From positions 1 to 41,488 of the forward strand of contig QBLU01000030.1 of the NCBI GenBank assembly GCA_003241875.1: a stretch of 41,488 nt of DNA, in the 5' to 3' direction. The notes beneath the pieces are model-generated. The model searched no databases, was not told where the DNA came from, and saw only the letters and a program-made list of their open reading frames with translations. Position numbers and translations under genes: made by a program. Shown here in pieces: positions 20,678-28,780 of the stretch. This DNA comes from Alphaproteobacteria bacterium (GTDB lineage Bacteria > Pseudomonadota > Alphaproteobacteria > Sphingomonadales > Sphingomonadaceae). Numbering within the stretch: position 1 is the stretch's first letter; the number at the start of each line of letters is the position of its first letter.

Positions 20678-20848
20678 TGCTCGCTTCTCCAAAAATAGTA
20701 AAAATCGCGCCGCCCCGGCCTCCAGGGATGCAGATGGGGATGACGCGAAGCGGCGCGCATAGGGGATGCAGGCCCGGAAAGCAAGTTTGGCTTTGGCGGC
20801 GACAAGCAAATCCAGCAATACCCGACCACGCCACTGGGATATGATCCT
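20678..20848. other. gene-free stretch upstream of rplY
   Basis: No gene is visible here. It must hold the minus-strand rplY promoter, and on the plus strand a TATGAT hexamer at 20840-20845 that could be the -10 element of the putative small RNA downstream. The matching -35 site is not convincing. Confidence 0.4.
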
Positions 20849-20989
20849 GGCTGTCGTCCGGCCTTCAGCCGCCGGGTGATGTCAGCGCCTGGCACCGGTC
20901 TCCCGCCCAAGCGCTGTCACTTCGCGGCGGAAGCGCTTCGTCCGACCTCCCCGGTCAGATCGGCCTGGCGACGCTTCCGCCGATTTTTT
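20849..20989 (+). ncRNA. putative small RNA with three hairpins and an intrinsic terminator
   Basis: In a 341-bp gap without a protein gene, three successive hairpins can be drawn on the plus strand: 20849-20870 (GGCTG/CAGCC), 20876-20920 (GTGA and CAGCGC pairing with GCGCTG and TCAC, with a 3-nt bulge), and 20925-20982 with exact 11-bp arms. The last is followed at once by A and six T (20984-20989). A TATGAT sits at 20840-20845, in the right place for a start near 20851. Two C-rich segments (CTCCC at 20900 and CCTCCCC at 20946) lie in loops and could pair with Shine-Dalgarno sites, as in some alphaproteobacterial regulatory RNAs. I could not match it to 6S, 4.5S, tmRNA or RNase P RNA. Transcription is inferred. 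Confidence 0.45.
20925..20989 (+). terminator. intrinsic terminator with no plus-strand gene before it
   Basis: Arms CGGCGGAAGCG (20925-20935) and CGCTTCCGCCG (20972-20982) are exact inverted copies, followed by ATTTTTT. An inner GACC/GGTC hairpin occupies the loop. This is the clearest terminator shape in the window, yet no plus-strand protein gene ends nearby. On the minus strand it lies about 30 bp after the TraB-family stop and lacks a T-run. Confidence 0.6.
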
Positions 20990-21018
20990 CGGTCGGGCCT
21001 TTACCCCATCACGCGTCG

Positions 21019-21873
21019 TCAGGGCAGCGCCTCGACCGTCAGCCCGCGCGCCTTGAGCATGGCGACCAGCCCGTCGGGCCCGCCGATATGCCCGGCGCCG
21101 ACGGCCACGAACAGCTTGCCCGGCCGCTTCATCACGCCGACCATCCAGTCGGCCCAGCGGCGGTTGCGATTGGTCAGCAGCGTCGCCTGCAGCACCGGGG
21201 AGGCCCGGGTTTCCCGCGCGAAATCGCGGGCGATCGTCTCCACCTCGCCGGCACGCCATGCCGCCATCAGCTTGGCGGTCTCCTGTTTCGCCGCGGCGAC
21301 ATCGTCGAGCGTCGCCTCGAGCATCTTGACCTGGTCGGCCTCGGGCAGCCCGGCGAGGTAGCCCAGCTGCTGCTCGGCGGTTTCGAGGCCGATGATGGGT
21401 TTTTTCGCCGCCTTCGCCCGCGCCGTCAGCGTCGGCTCGACCCCGTTGGCGGGGCTTAGGCCCATGGCGGCAAAGCTCGCCTCGCTCAGCGTCACCGCCG
21501 CTAGCCACGTCGCCATCTGGTCGAGCGCCGCGATCGGCACCCCCGATGCCGCCGCCGCCGGCGCCAGCTTGCCGGCGAATTCGGGCGCGATGCGCGCCGC
21601 CAGCGGCTTGCCGCCTGGCACGAAGCCCAGCCGCTGGACGACCGGCGCCAGCGCCAGCGGGTCCTCGGGCATCACCGCCTCCAGCACCAGCGTGTCGGCG
21701 GCCTCGAAGCGGCCGAGGATGCGCGGCGACTGCCAGTTCTCGCCCTTGGGCAGCGCATGGACGCTGCCGAACAGGGTGATCTCGGTATCGGCGTCGCGTA
21801 CCACGAACAACGCCGGGGCGGCCGCGACCGGCGCCGCCACCAGCAGCGCCAGCATCCCGAACAACAATCGCAT
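21019..21873 (-). CDS. TraB/GumN family protein
   Basis: A 284-residue protein starting at the ATG at 21873, which gives a clean signal peptide (MRLLFGMLALLVAAPVAAAP) and overlaps the acyl-CoA synthetase stop by 4 bp. Family marks of TraB/GumN (PF01963) are LFGSVHALPKGENW near the N-terminus, LDQMATWLAAVTL and the C-terminal VAVGAGHIGGPDGLVAMLKARG. Some members of the fold act as metalloproteases (Tiki-like), and the GxxH motifs in both halves are kept here. An envelope location is inferred; the function in bacteria is poorly known. Confidence 0.88.
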   Translation of the reverse strand: MRLLFGMLALLVAAPVAAAPALFVVRDADTEITLFGSVHALPKGENWQSPRILGRFEAADTLVLEAVMPEDPLALAPVVQRLGFVPGGKPLAARIAPEFAGKLAPAAAASGVPIAALDQMATWLAAVTLSEASFAAMGLSPANGVEPTLTARAKAAKKPIIGLETAEQQLGYLAGLPEADQVKMLEATLDDVAAAKQETAKLMAAWRAGEVETIARDFARETRASPVLQATLLTNRNRRWADWMVGVMKRPGKLFVAVGAGHIGGPDGLVAMLKARGLTVEALP

Positions 21874-23393
21874 CACGCCGCGTCCTTCGCCCAATATTTG
21901 TCCTTCAGCAGCCGCTTGTACAGCTTGCCGGTGTCGTGCCGAGGCAGTTCGGCCAGGAAATCAATGCTCTTGGGGCATTTCACATGACTGAGACGTGAGC
22001 GGACAAAGGCGATCAGCTCGGCCTCCAGCTCGGGGCCGGCGCGCGCCATATCGCGCGGCTGCACGACCGCCTTCACCGCCTCCCCCATCTCGGCATCGGG
22101 CACGCCGAACACCGCCACATCGGCAACCTCCGGATGCAGGGTCAGCGCGTTTTCAGCCTCTTGCGGGTAGACGTTGACACCGCCCGAGATGATCATGAAG
22201 GCGGCGCGATCGGTCAGGAACAGATAGCCCTCGTCGTCGACATGGCCGATGTCGCCAAAGGTGGCGCCATGCTCGCCGGTGACGCTGGCGGTCTTTTCCG
22301 GGTCGTTGTGATAGCTGAAGCTGCCGCCGCCGTGGAAATAGATGCGGCCGGTCTGCCCCGGCGCCAGGATGCTGTCGTCGTCGCCGAGCACGCGGATGGT
22401 GCCGAGGATCGACTTGCCGACGCTGCCGGGCTTTTGCAGCCATTCCTGCGGCGTGATGGAGGTAAAGCCGGCGCCTTCGGTTGCCGAATAATATTCATAG
22501 ATGACCGGCCCCCACCAGGCGATCATCGCGTGCTTCACATCGACCGGGCACGGCGCCGCGGCGTGAATGGCGACCTTCAGGCTCGACAGGTCGTATCTGG
22601 CACGCACATCCTCGGGCAGTTTCAGCATGCGGACGAACATCGTCGGCACCAGCTGGCTGTGGGTGATGCGGTGCTTTTCGACCAGCGCCAGATAGACTTC
22701 GGGGTCGAACCGCTCCATGACGATGACGGTGCCGCCGAAACGGTGCACCGCCATGCAATAGCGCAGAGGCGCGGCGTGATAGAGCGGCGCCGGCGACAGA
22801 TAGACCATGCCGGGCGCGAACTGATACAGCATCGCGACCAGCCCGGTCAGCGCATCGCCGGCGTCGATCGGCCCCTCCGGCAGTGCCCCGCGCACACCCT
22901 TTGGCCGCCCGGTGGTGCCGCTGGAATACAGCATGTCGCGCCCGCAGCTTTCATCGGCGATGCGGGTGTCGGGCATTGCCGCCAACGCCGTGTCGAGATC
23001 GGCAAAACCCGCCACTGGACCACCGGTCGCAAAGCGCGCCGCCACATCGGGTGCCGCGGCGCTCGCCACCGCGCCCAGCGCCGCGCCCGCGAACACCGCC
23101 CTGGCGCCCGAATCCTGGACGATATAGCCCGCTTCGTCCGCCGTCAGCTTCGTCGACATCGCGACAAACACGATTCCCGCCCGCTGCGCGCCCCAGCAGA
23201 TCGGCAGGTAATCGAGGCCGTTGTGCATCAGGATGACGATGGTGTCGCCGCGCTGCAGGCCATGGGCGCGCAGCAGCTGCGCCACCTGGTTCGATCGCGC
23301 CTCGAGCTGGGCATAGCTGAGCGTACGGCCGCTGTCGGCCATGATGATCGCCGGCGCATCGGGCATGGCGGCGGCGTGGACGGACGGATGCAT
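21873..23393 (-). CDS. AMP-dependent acyl-CoA synthetase
   Basis: A 506-residue ANL-superfamily enzyme that activates a carboxylic acid as an acyl-AMP and then a CoA thioester. Motifs are LYSSGTTGRPKGV (P-loop), EYYSATEGAG, TGRIYFHGGG, FGDIGHVDDEGYLFLTDRAA and, at the C-terminus, PRHDTGKLYKR with the catalytic Lys490. The start at 23393 has a GGGGAAAA site; an upstream ATG would add a basic tail within the repeat. The acid is unknown: a fatty or cyclic acid is likely. The stop overlaps the TraB/GumN start by 4 bp. Confidence 0.92.
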   Translation of the reverse strand: MHPSVHAAAMPDAPAIIMADSGRTLSYAQLEARSNQVAQLLRAHGLQRGDTIVILMHNGLDYLPICWGAQRAGIVFVAMSTKLTADEAGYIVQDSGARAVFAGAALGAVASAAAPDVAARFATGGPVAGFADLDTALAAMPDTRIADESCGRDMLYSSGTTGRPKGVRGALPEGPIDAGDALTGLVAMLYQFAPGMVYLSPAPLYHAAPLRYCMAVHRFGGTVIVMERFDPEVYLALVEKHRITHSQLVPTMFVRMLKLPEDVRARYDLSSLKVAIHAAAPCPVDVKHAMIAWWGPVIYEYYSATEGAGFTSITPQEWLQKPGSVGKSILGTIRVLGDDDSILAPGQTGRIYFHGGGSFSYHNDPEKTASVTGEHGATFGDIGHVDDEGYLFLTDRAAFMIISGGVNVYPQEAENALTLHPEVADVAVFGVPDAEMGEAVKAVVQPRDMARAGPELEAELIAFVRSRLSHVKCPKSIDFLAELPRHDTGKLYKRLLKDKYWAKDAA

Positions 23394-23446
23394 GACGATT
23401 TTCCCCGGATCAGTGTTTTGCCGATGCTTAGCGCGCCGATGCGCCC

Positions 23447-23512
23447 TCGTCATCCTGACGATGCTAGGTCGTCATCCTGACGATGCGAGGTCGTCATCCT
23501 GACGATGCGGAC
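23447..23512. repeat. 22-bp unit repeated three times in tandem
   Basis: The unit begins TCGTCATCCTGACGATGC at 23447, 23469 and 23491, exactly 22 bp apart; the last four bases vary (TAGG, GAGG, GGAC). Each unit contains the palindrome CGTCATCCTGACG. The third copy runs over the stop codon of the Pr6Pr gene, so it encodes its last residues (about ASSG). Confidence 0.85.
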
Positions 23513-24156
23513 ACCATTCCCCGACGGTGCGCCCAGCGATCGAAGGCGATGACCAGCGCCATCAGCCCTGCAAAAAACAGCACCAGCCCGACGATGTTGG
23601 CCAGCACCTGCGCCACGCCGTACTTGCCGATGTCGATGAAGAAATAGGCGTATTTGCCGGTCAGCAGCCCGCGCGTCATGGCGACGATGCAATAGGCAAA
23701 GGGAAAGGCCAGCGCCGGCCACAGCGCCCGCCAGGCCAGCTGGACCCGCGGCACCAGCACCAGCCACCAAAGCGCATAGGCGAGCGGCACGACGCTGTGC
23801 AGCACGGTATCGACCGCCAGCCGCAGCCCGGCCACCGGATTATAGCGCGCCAGCAAGGTGTTGTAGATGGCGCCGACGACGACGATGTAGACGGCGGCGG
23901 CCGCCATTGTCGCCGGCCGGGTGAGCAGGCCGCCGGCCGCTCCCCGCCACGCATAGCGCGCCGCAATCGCTGCCACGAGCGTGTTCGACCAGATGGTGAA
24001 ATAGCCGAACAGCGACACGATCGCGAGGATCGGCGAATTGCCCTTGTCGATCGCCGCCGCCGCGTTGAGGCCGGCCTGGGTGACGACCGCACCGCCCGCA
24101 AAAAGCGCGACGAGAATTGCTGCCCGCCGCGCCATCACCGTGTCTTGCTGCTGCAT
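23494..24156 (-). CDS. Pr6Pr family six-helix membrane protein
   Basis: A 220-residue membrane protein with six predicted helices. Family marks of Pr6Pr are the segment FGYFTIWSNTLVA, the YNTLLARYNP loop, the VDTVLHSVVPLAYALWWLV helix and the PFAYCIVAMTRGLLTGKYAYFFID stretch. No function is known in bacteria; the fold is related to eukaryotic FAR-17a/AIG1 proteins, which are hydrolases of fatty acid esters of hydroxy fatty acids. The Thr and His of that group may correspond to TIWSNT and LHSVVP here, which is inference. The last residues are encoded by a tandem repeat. A second possible ATG lies at 24135. Confidence 0.85.
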   Translation of the reverse strand: MQQQDTVMARRAAILVALFAGGAVVTQAGLNAAAAIDKGNSPILAIVSLFGYFTIWSNTLVAAIAARYAWRGAAGGLLTRPATMAAAAVYIVVVGAIYNTLLARYNPVAGLRLAVDTVLHSVVPLAYALWWLVLVPRVQLAWRALWPALAFPFAYCIVAMTRGLLTGKYAYFFIDIGKYGVAQVLANIVGLVLFFAGLMALVIAFDRWAHRRGMVSASSG

Positions 24157-24196
24157 GGCGGCACGCTAGCCCAAGCCGGGCGCGCCGCCAATGCGG

Positions 24197-24688
24197 CTAG
24201 CCGAGCTGCACTTCGGCGGTCTTGCCCTCGTAATCCTTCTTCGGATCACGGCCGAACAGCGTCTTGATGCCGGCAACGATGCTGCTGCCGTTTTCCCAGA
24301 TCTCGGCCTTTTCGGCGTCGAGGCGGAACAGCACCAGGTTGGCGTCGTCCTTGCCGTCCTCGTACCAGGCCGCGACATGGGGGTTCCACAGCCGGTCGAC
24401 ATTGGCGCGATCGGTGTCGATCGCCAGCGTGCCGTGGACCGCGGCGAACAGGTCATGCCCCTTGGACGTGAAGGTCGCGATGGCGCGCGAGTTGCCGGCT
24501 CCGGTGACGGCGCTGAACAGCGCATTGTCGCGGCCGCCGAAAAACCAGATCGGGCTGGCGTCGTTCTCGAACTGCGCCGTCATCGGCCGGGCATGGCCGT
24601 CCTCGGCGCCGTCGATGCCGAGCATCATCGTGCGATCGGATTCGAGCGCATCCCAGAATGCTTTTTCGAGCTCCTGCGGGGTGGCCAT
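24197..24688 (-). CDS. pyridoxamine 5'-phosphate oxidase-like FMN split-barrel protein (general stress protein 26 type)
   Basis: A 163-residue protein with a strong AAGGAG site before the ATG at 24688. It has the split-barrel pattern of the PPOX/general stress protein group: MLGIDGAEDGHARPMTAQF, IWFFGGRDNAL, ATFTSKGHDLFAAVHGTLAI and the VDRLWNPHVAAWYEDGKDDANLVLFRLD segment, with a C-terminal helix (GIKTLFGRDP). Relatives bind FMN, FAD or F420; which cofactor is used here cannot be told. It is cytoplasmic and may act in stress response. Confidence 0.88.
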   Translation of the reverse strand: MATPQELEKAFWDALESDRTMMLGIDGAEDGHARPMTAQFENDASPIWFFGGRDNALFSAVTGAGNSRAIATFTSKGHDLFAAVHGTLAIDTDRANVDRLWNPHVAAWYEDGKDDANLVLFRLDAEKAEIWENGSSIVAGIKTLFGRDPKKDYEGKTAEVQLG

Positions 24689-24795
24689 GTCGTGTCTCCT
24701 TGCCTGTATGGGGGTTGCAGCCGAAACGGCGGACGACGGGCGATGGTTCCGGTGCCGTTTGCGTTGTGCGGCGGCGGGCGGCATGAGCATCGGCC

Positions 24796-25965
24796 ATGAC
24801 TCCTGCCCCGATCCCCGATATCGCGCCCTTTCACGCCATGACGATCAGCCGCCGCGCCTATCAGCTCGAGGCGGCGGGGCGCTCGATCATCCACATGGAG
24901 TTCGGCCAGCCATCGACCGGTGCCCCGGCCGCGACGATCGCGCTCGCCCACCAGCTGCTCGACCAGCCCGACAACGGCTATTGGGAAAGCGCCGGGCTGA
25001 AGGCGCGCATCGCCCGGCACTATGCCGACAGCCATGGCCTGAACGTCGATCCCGAACAGCTTGTGCTGACCTGCGGCGCCTCGCCGGCGTTCGTGCTGGC
25101 GCTGTCGTGCCTGTTCGCGCCCGGCGCCCGGGTGGCCATCGCCCGCCCCGGCTATGTCGCCTATCGCAACACGCTGAAGACGCTGCACCTGGAGCCCGTC
25201 GAGATCCCCTGCGCCGCCGCCGAGCGCTATCAGCTGACCGCCGCCGCCCTCGCCGCGGTCGAGCCGGCGCCCGATGGCGTCATCATTGCCAGCCCGGCCA
25301 ACCCGACCGGCACCATCATCGGCGACGCCGAGATGGCCGCCATTGCCGCCGTCTGCCGCACGCGCGGCATCCGCATCATCTCCGACGAGATCTACCACGG
25401 CCTCAGCTATGTCGGCCCGGCGCGATCGATGCTCGAATTCGCTCCCGACGCGCTGGTGGTCAACAGCTTCTCCAAATATTTCAGCATGCCCGGCTGGCGG
25501 CTCGGCTGGCTGCTGGTGCCGCCGGCGCTGATCGGCGCGGCACGGGCGCGGATGGGCAATCTGTTCCTGACGCCGGGCTCGCTGGCCCAGCACGTCGGGC
25601 TGGCGGCATTCGATTGCCGCGACGAGCTCGACGGCCATATCGCCACCTATGCCCGCAATCACGACCTGCTGCTGGCGGCGCTGCCGGCGCTCGGCCTTGC
25701 CCATATCGCGCCGCCCGACGGCGCCTTCTACATCTATGCCGACATCGGCCACCTGACCGACGACAGCCTGGCGTTCTGCGGTCGGTTGCTCGAGGAAACC
25801 GGCGTCGCCACCGCCCCCGGCATCGATTTCGATCCCGTCGGCGGCCATTGCTTCATGCGCTTCAGCTTTGCCGTCTCGACCCCGCTGGTCGAGGCCGCGA
25901 TTGCCCGGCTGGTCCCCTGGTTCGCCGCACAACCGGCCCTTTCCCCGGCCCGGCGGCGCGCGTAG
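24796..25965 (+). CDS. aminotransferase class I/II, PLP-dependent
   Basis: A 389-residue fold-type I aminotransferase. The PLP Lys lies in NSFSKYFSMPGWRLGW; other marks are MEFGQPSTGAP, GASPAFVLAL (phosphate-binding turn), SPANPTGTII and SDEIYHGLSY with the Asp that binds the pyridine nitrogen. The C-terminal FMRFSFA supplies the substrate-carboxylate Arg. It resembles aspartate/alanine-type enzymes, but substrate use cannot be read. It is 25 bp before the molybdoenzyme gene and probably co-transcribed. No clear ribosome site precedes the ATG. Confidence 0.9.
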   Translation: MTPAPIPDIAPFHAMTISRRAYQLEAAGRSIIHMEFGQPSTGAPAATIALAHQLLDQPDNGYWESAGLKARIARHYADSHGLNVDPEQLVLTCGASPAFVLALSCLFAPGARVAIARPGYVAYRNTLKTLHLEPVEIPCAAAERYQLTAAALAAVEPAPDGVIIASPANPTGTIIGDAEMAAIAAVCRTRGIRIISDEIYHGLSYVGPARSMLEFAPDALVVNSFSKYFSMPGWRLGWLLVPPALIGAARARMGNLFLTPGSLAQHVGLAAFDCRDELDGHIATYARNHDLLLAALPALGLAHIAPPDGAFYIYADIGHLTDDSLAFCGRLLEETGVATAPGIDFDPVGGHCFMRFSFAVSTPLVEAAIARLVPWFAAQPALSPARRRA

Positions 25966-25990
25966 CATCGGGCACCAGAGGGACCGCGCC

Positions 25991-28087
25991 ATGACCACGC
26001 ATTTTCGCACCTGCCACATCTGCGAAGCCAATTGCGGCATCGTCGTCGAGACCCAGGGCCGCACTGTGCTGTCGATCAAGGGCGACCCCGAAAACCCGTT
26101 CTCGCGCGGCCATATCTGCCCCAAGGCGACGGCGATCGCCGACCTCGAAAGCGACCCCGATCGCCTGCGCACCCCCGTGAAGCGGGTCGGCGAGGACTGG
26201 CAGCCGATCGGCTGGGACCAGGCCTATGCCGAAATCGCCGCCCGCGTCGCCACCATCCGCGCCGCCGGCGGCGAGACGGCGATCTATGTCGGCAACCCGA
26301 CCGCGCACAACTACAGCGTCACGCCGCAGATTCCGCTGCTGAGAAAGGCGCTCGGCTCGCGCAACAATTTCTCCGCCTCCAGCGTCGACCAGGTGCCGCA
26401 CCAGCTCGTGCAGATGTGGATGTACGGCCACAACGCGCTGTTCCCGATCCCCGATATCGACCGCACCCACCACATGGTCATCATCGGCGGCAACCCGCTG
26501 GCGTCGAACGGCAGCGTCTGGACGGTGCCCGACGTCCGGAAACGCATCCAGGCGCTGCAGGCGCGCGGCGGCACCCTGACGGTTATCGATCCGCGCCGCA
26601 CCGAGACCGCGGCGATCGCCGACACCCATCATTTCATCCGCCCGGGCAGCGATCCGGCGCTGCTTGTCGGCCTGCTGCTGGCGCTCGATGCCGCCGGGCT
26701 GGTTGCGCCCGGCCGACTGGCACCGATGCTCGCCGGCTGGGATGATGTCTGGGCGGCGCTGCGCCGGTTCGACATCGCCGCCTGCGCCGCCGCCTGCGGG
26801 GTCGCCGAGGCCGAGATCCACCGCCTCGCCGCCGTCCTCGGCAGCGGCGAACCCGCGGTCGTCTATGGCCGCATCGGGGTGTCGACGGCCGAATTCGGCA
26901 CGCTCAACCATTGGCTGATCAACCTTCTCAACATCGCCACCGGCAATCTCGACCGGGCCGGCGGCGCGATGTTCTCGTCACCCGCCGTCGATATCGTCGG
27001 CCAGACCGGCTCGGGCACCCGCGGCCGCTTCCACAGCCGCGTCTCGGGCCATCCAGAGCTGCTCGGCGAATATCCGGCCGTCGCCATGGCGGAGGAGATT
27101 GCGACGCCCGGGGAAGGCCAGGTCCGCGCGCTGTTCACCATCGCCGGCAATCCGGTGCTGTCGGTGCCCGACGGCGGCGCCCTCGATTCGGCGCTGTCGG
27201 GGCTCGAGCTGATGGTCAGCATCGACATGTACGTCACCGCGACCAGCGCCCATGCCCATTACATCCTGCCGCCCTGCGGCCCGCTGGAAAAGGACCATTA
27301 CCCGCTGTTTCTGGCGCCGATCGCCACGCGCAACTTCGCCAACTATTCGCCGCCGGTGTTCGATCGCAAGCCGGGCACGAAAAGCGACTGGGAGATCGTC
27401 GCCGAACTCGCCCGCGCCATAGCCGGCATGCAGGGCCAGCCGCTGCCCAACATCGTGCCGCCGCGCGAAACGCTCGATCGCATGCTGCGCAACTCGCCGC
27501 GCGGGCTGACGCTCGCCGATATCGAGGCACATCCTCACGGCCTCGATCTCGGCGCCCACGAGCCGCGCCTGCCGGAGCGGCTGAAAACCCCCGACAAGAC
27601 CATTGCCTGCGCCCCCGAATTGCTCGTCGCCGACCTTACCGGCCGCTTTGCCGCCTGGCTGGCAGCAACGCCGGGCGACGGCCTGCTGCTCATCGGCCGC
27701 CGCCACGTTCGCAACAACAACAGCTGGCTCGGCAATTCGCCGCGGCTCGCCAAGGGGCCGCCGCGCTGCACGCTGATGATTGCGCCCGTTGACGCCGCCG
27801 CCCGCGACATCGCCGATGGCGACATGGTCGGCATCACCAGCACCGCCGGCCACGTCGAGGTCGCCGCCGAAATCACCGATTCGGTCATGCCCGGCGTCGT
27901 CTCCCTGCCCCATGGCTTTGGCCATGGCCGCAAGGGCGTTCGGCTCGGCGTCGCCCGGCAACGCCCCGGCGTCTCCATCAACGACCTGACCAGCCGCGAC
28001 CGGTTCGACCCCCTGTCGGGCAATGCCGCGCTGGTCGGCACGCCGGTAACCGTAACGCGTGTCGTCGAGGCAGTTGCAGCGGAATAG
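25991..28087 (+). CDS. molybdopterin oxidoreductase (DMSO reductase/formate dehydrogenase family), substrate unknown
   Basis: A 698-residue Mo/W-bis-pyranopterin protein. The N-terminal [4Fe-4S] site is formed by Cys8, Cys11, Cys15 and Cys43 (CHICEANC ... GHICPK), with Lys45 as in formate dehydrogenase-like enzymes. GGNPLASNGS and VIDPRRTETA are cofactor-binding marks, and the C-terminal domain (RRHVRNNNSWLGNSPRL) is complete. Where formate dehydrogenases have Cys or selenocysteine as metal ligand, this protein reads NNFSASSVDQVPHQ (residues 125-138), with no Cys. No twin-arginine signal is present, so it is cytoplasmic. No iron-sulfur, cytochrome or FdhD-like partner is nearby. The start at 25991 has GAGGGA before it. 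Confidence 0.9.
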   Translation: MTTHFRTCHICEANCGIVVETQGRTVLSIKGDPENPFSRGHICPKATAIADLESDPDRLRTPVKRVGEDWQPIGWDQAYAEIAARVATIRAAGGETAIYVGNPTAHNYSVTPQIPLLRKALGSRNNFSASSVDQVPHQLVQMWMYGHNALFPIPDIDRTHHMVIIGGNPLASNGSVWTVPDVRKRIQALQARGGTLTVIDPRRTETAAIADTHHFIRPGSDPALLVGLLLALDAAGLVAPGRLAPMLAGWDDVWAALRRFDIAACAAACGVAEAEIHRLAAVLGSGEPAVVYGRIGVSTAEFGTLNHWLINLLNIATGNLDRAGGAMFSSPAVDIVGQTGSGTRGRFHSRVSGHPELLGEYPAVAMAEEIATPGEGQVRALFTIAGNPVLSVPDGGALDSALSGLELMVSIDMYVTATSAHAHYILPPCGPLEKDHYPLFLAPIATRNFANYSPPVFDRKPGTKSDWEIVAELARAIAGMQGQPLPNIVPPRETLDRMLRNSPRGLTLADIEAHPHGLDLGAHEPRLPERLKTPDKTIACAPELLVADLTGRFAAWLAATPGDGLLLIGRRHVRNNNSWLGNSPRLAKGPPRCTLMIAPVDAAARDIADGDMVGITSTAGHVEVAAEITDSVMPGVVSLPHGFGHGRKGVRLGVARQRPGVSINDLTSRDRFDPLSGNAALVGTPVTVTRVVEAVAAE

Positions 28088-28111
28088 GGGAGCGGCTAAG
28101 GAGCCCGCTCT

Positions 28112-28441
28112 ATGGCATTCAAACTCCCCGATCACACCGACCGCGCCAAAGCCGCGGCCGAAGCCCGCAAGGCCGCCCTCGACAAGTTCAAGAGCGCGCC
28201 GCCACCCAACGAGGAAGCGCTCGCCGCCCGCGCCCGCGCCGCCGAAAAGCGCGCCGAACGCGAGGAAGAGCGCAAGAAGGAACGCGCCGAAGCCGCGGTC
28301 CGCGCCGAGGAAGCCCGCCTCGCCAAGGAAGCTGAAGCGGTGGTCAAGGCCGAACAGGACCGCCTAGTCGCCATCGCCCGCGAAGCCGCGGCGAAGGCCG
28401 CCCGCGATGCGCGCTATGCGGCGCGGAAAAAGGGCCGCTAA
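28112..28441 (+). CDS. DUF6481 family protein
   Basis: A 109-residue, highly charged Ala/Lys/Glu/Arg-rich protein starting MAFKLPDHTDRAKAAAEARKA, followed by a continuous helix with repeated KRAEREEERKK-like units. The start matches the DUF6481 family as I remember it, frequent in sphingomonads. It probably forms a long single helix or coiled-coil; its role is unknown. It lies 24 bp after the molybdoenzyme gene, with a purine-rich AGGAG-like site (CTAAGGAG) before the ATG. Confidence 0.8.
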   Translation: MAFKLPDHTDRAKAAAEARKAALDKFKSAPPPNEEALAARARAAEKRAEREEERKKERAEAAVRAEEARLAKEAEAVVKAEQDRLVAIAREAAAKAARDARYAARKKGR

Positions 28442-28780
28442 CAGGGCCTCCGGCGGCCGGGCCTGAGGCCCGGACCCCGTTTGGGGTCGGGTGCGATGTC
28501 TTGTGCCGACCCACTTCAAGCCCAGTCGATGCGCAAACGGCGGGTCTTGCCGGAACCCGCCATAACCACGTGGTTGAGTGGTCTGGCACTGCGCGAGCCA
28601 TCGCCATCTTTCCTGAGGTTGACGGCACGGGGCGCAAGCAGCCGCTGCAGTGTCGGACGCCAACTGAACCAATAGTGACGGTTCAACTTCCTGTTTTCGC
28701 ACACTTGGTACGGGAGTGTCGCATGGCTTTTATCCGCCCTGTCGACATGATATCCTTGCTAAGGCGTAGAGGAGGGTGTT
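28442..28780. other. 339-bp stretch with hairpins, no gene supported
   Basis: Just after the DUF6481 stop are two neighbouring hairpins: a perfect 17-bp palindrome CCGGGCCTGAGGCCCGG at 28457-28473 and ACCCC/GGGGT at 28474-28487. Further on are GGCGGGT/ACCCGCC (28539-28561) and the perfect 12-bp AACCACGTGGTT (28564-28575). The base composition from about 28560 is less GC-rich than the neighbours. Short frames exist, including one of 62 residues on the minus strand at 28516-28704, but none has a family match I can name. The end must contain the promoter of the secreted protein at 28781. Confidence 0.5.

Noticed and set aside
20678-21018. tRNA, 6S RNA, 4.5S RNA or tmRNA in the gap
   Set aside because: No T-loop GGTTCGA-type sequence, no SRP GGAAGGNAGCAGCC core and no tmRNA ends are seen, so only an unassigned small RNA is proposed.
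23447-23512. CRISPR-like array
   Set aside because: Units are in direct contact at 22-bp period with no unique spacers, there are only three, and no cas gene is near.
28516-28704. 62-codon minus-strand frame as a transposase or integrase remnant
   Set aside because: It has no motif I can assign; kept only as part of the unexplained gap.
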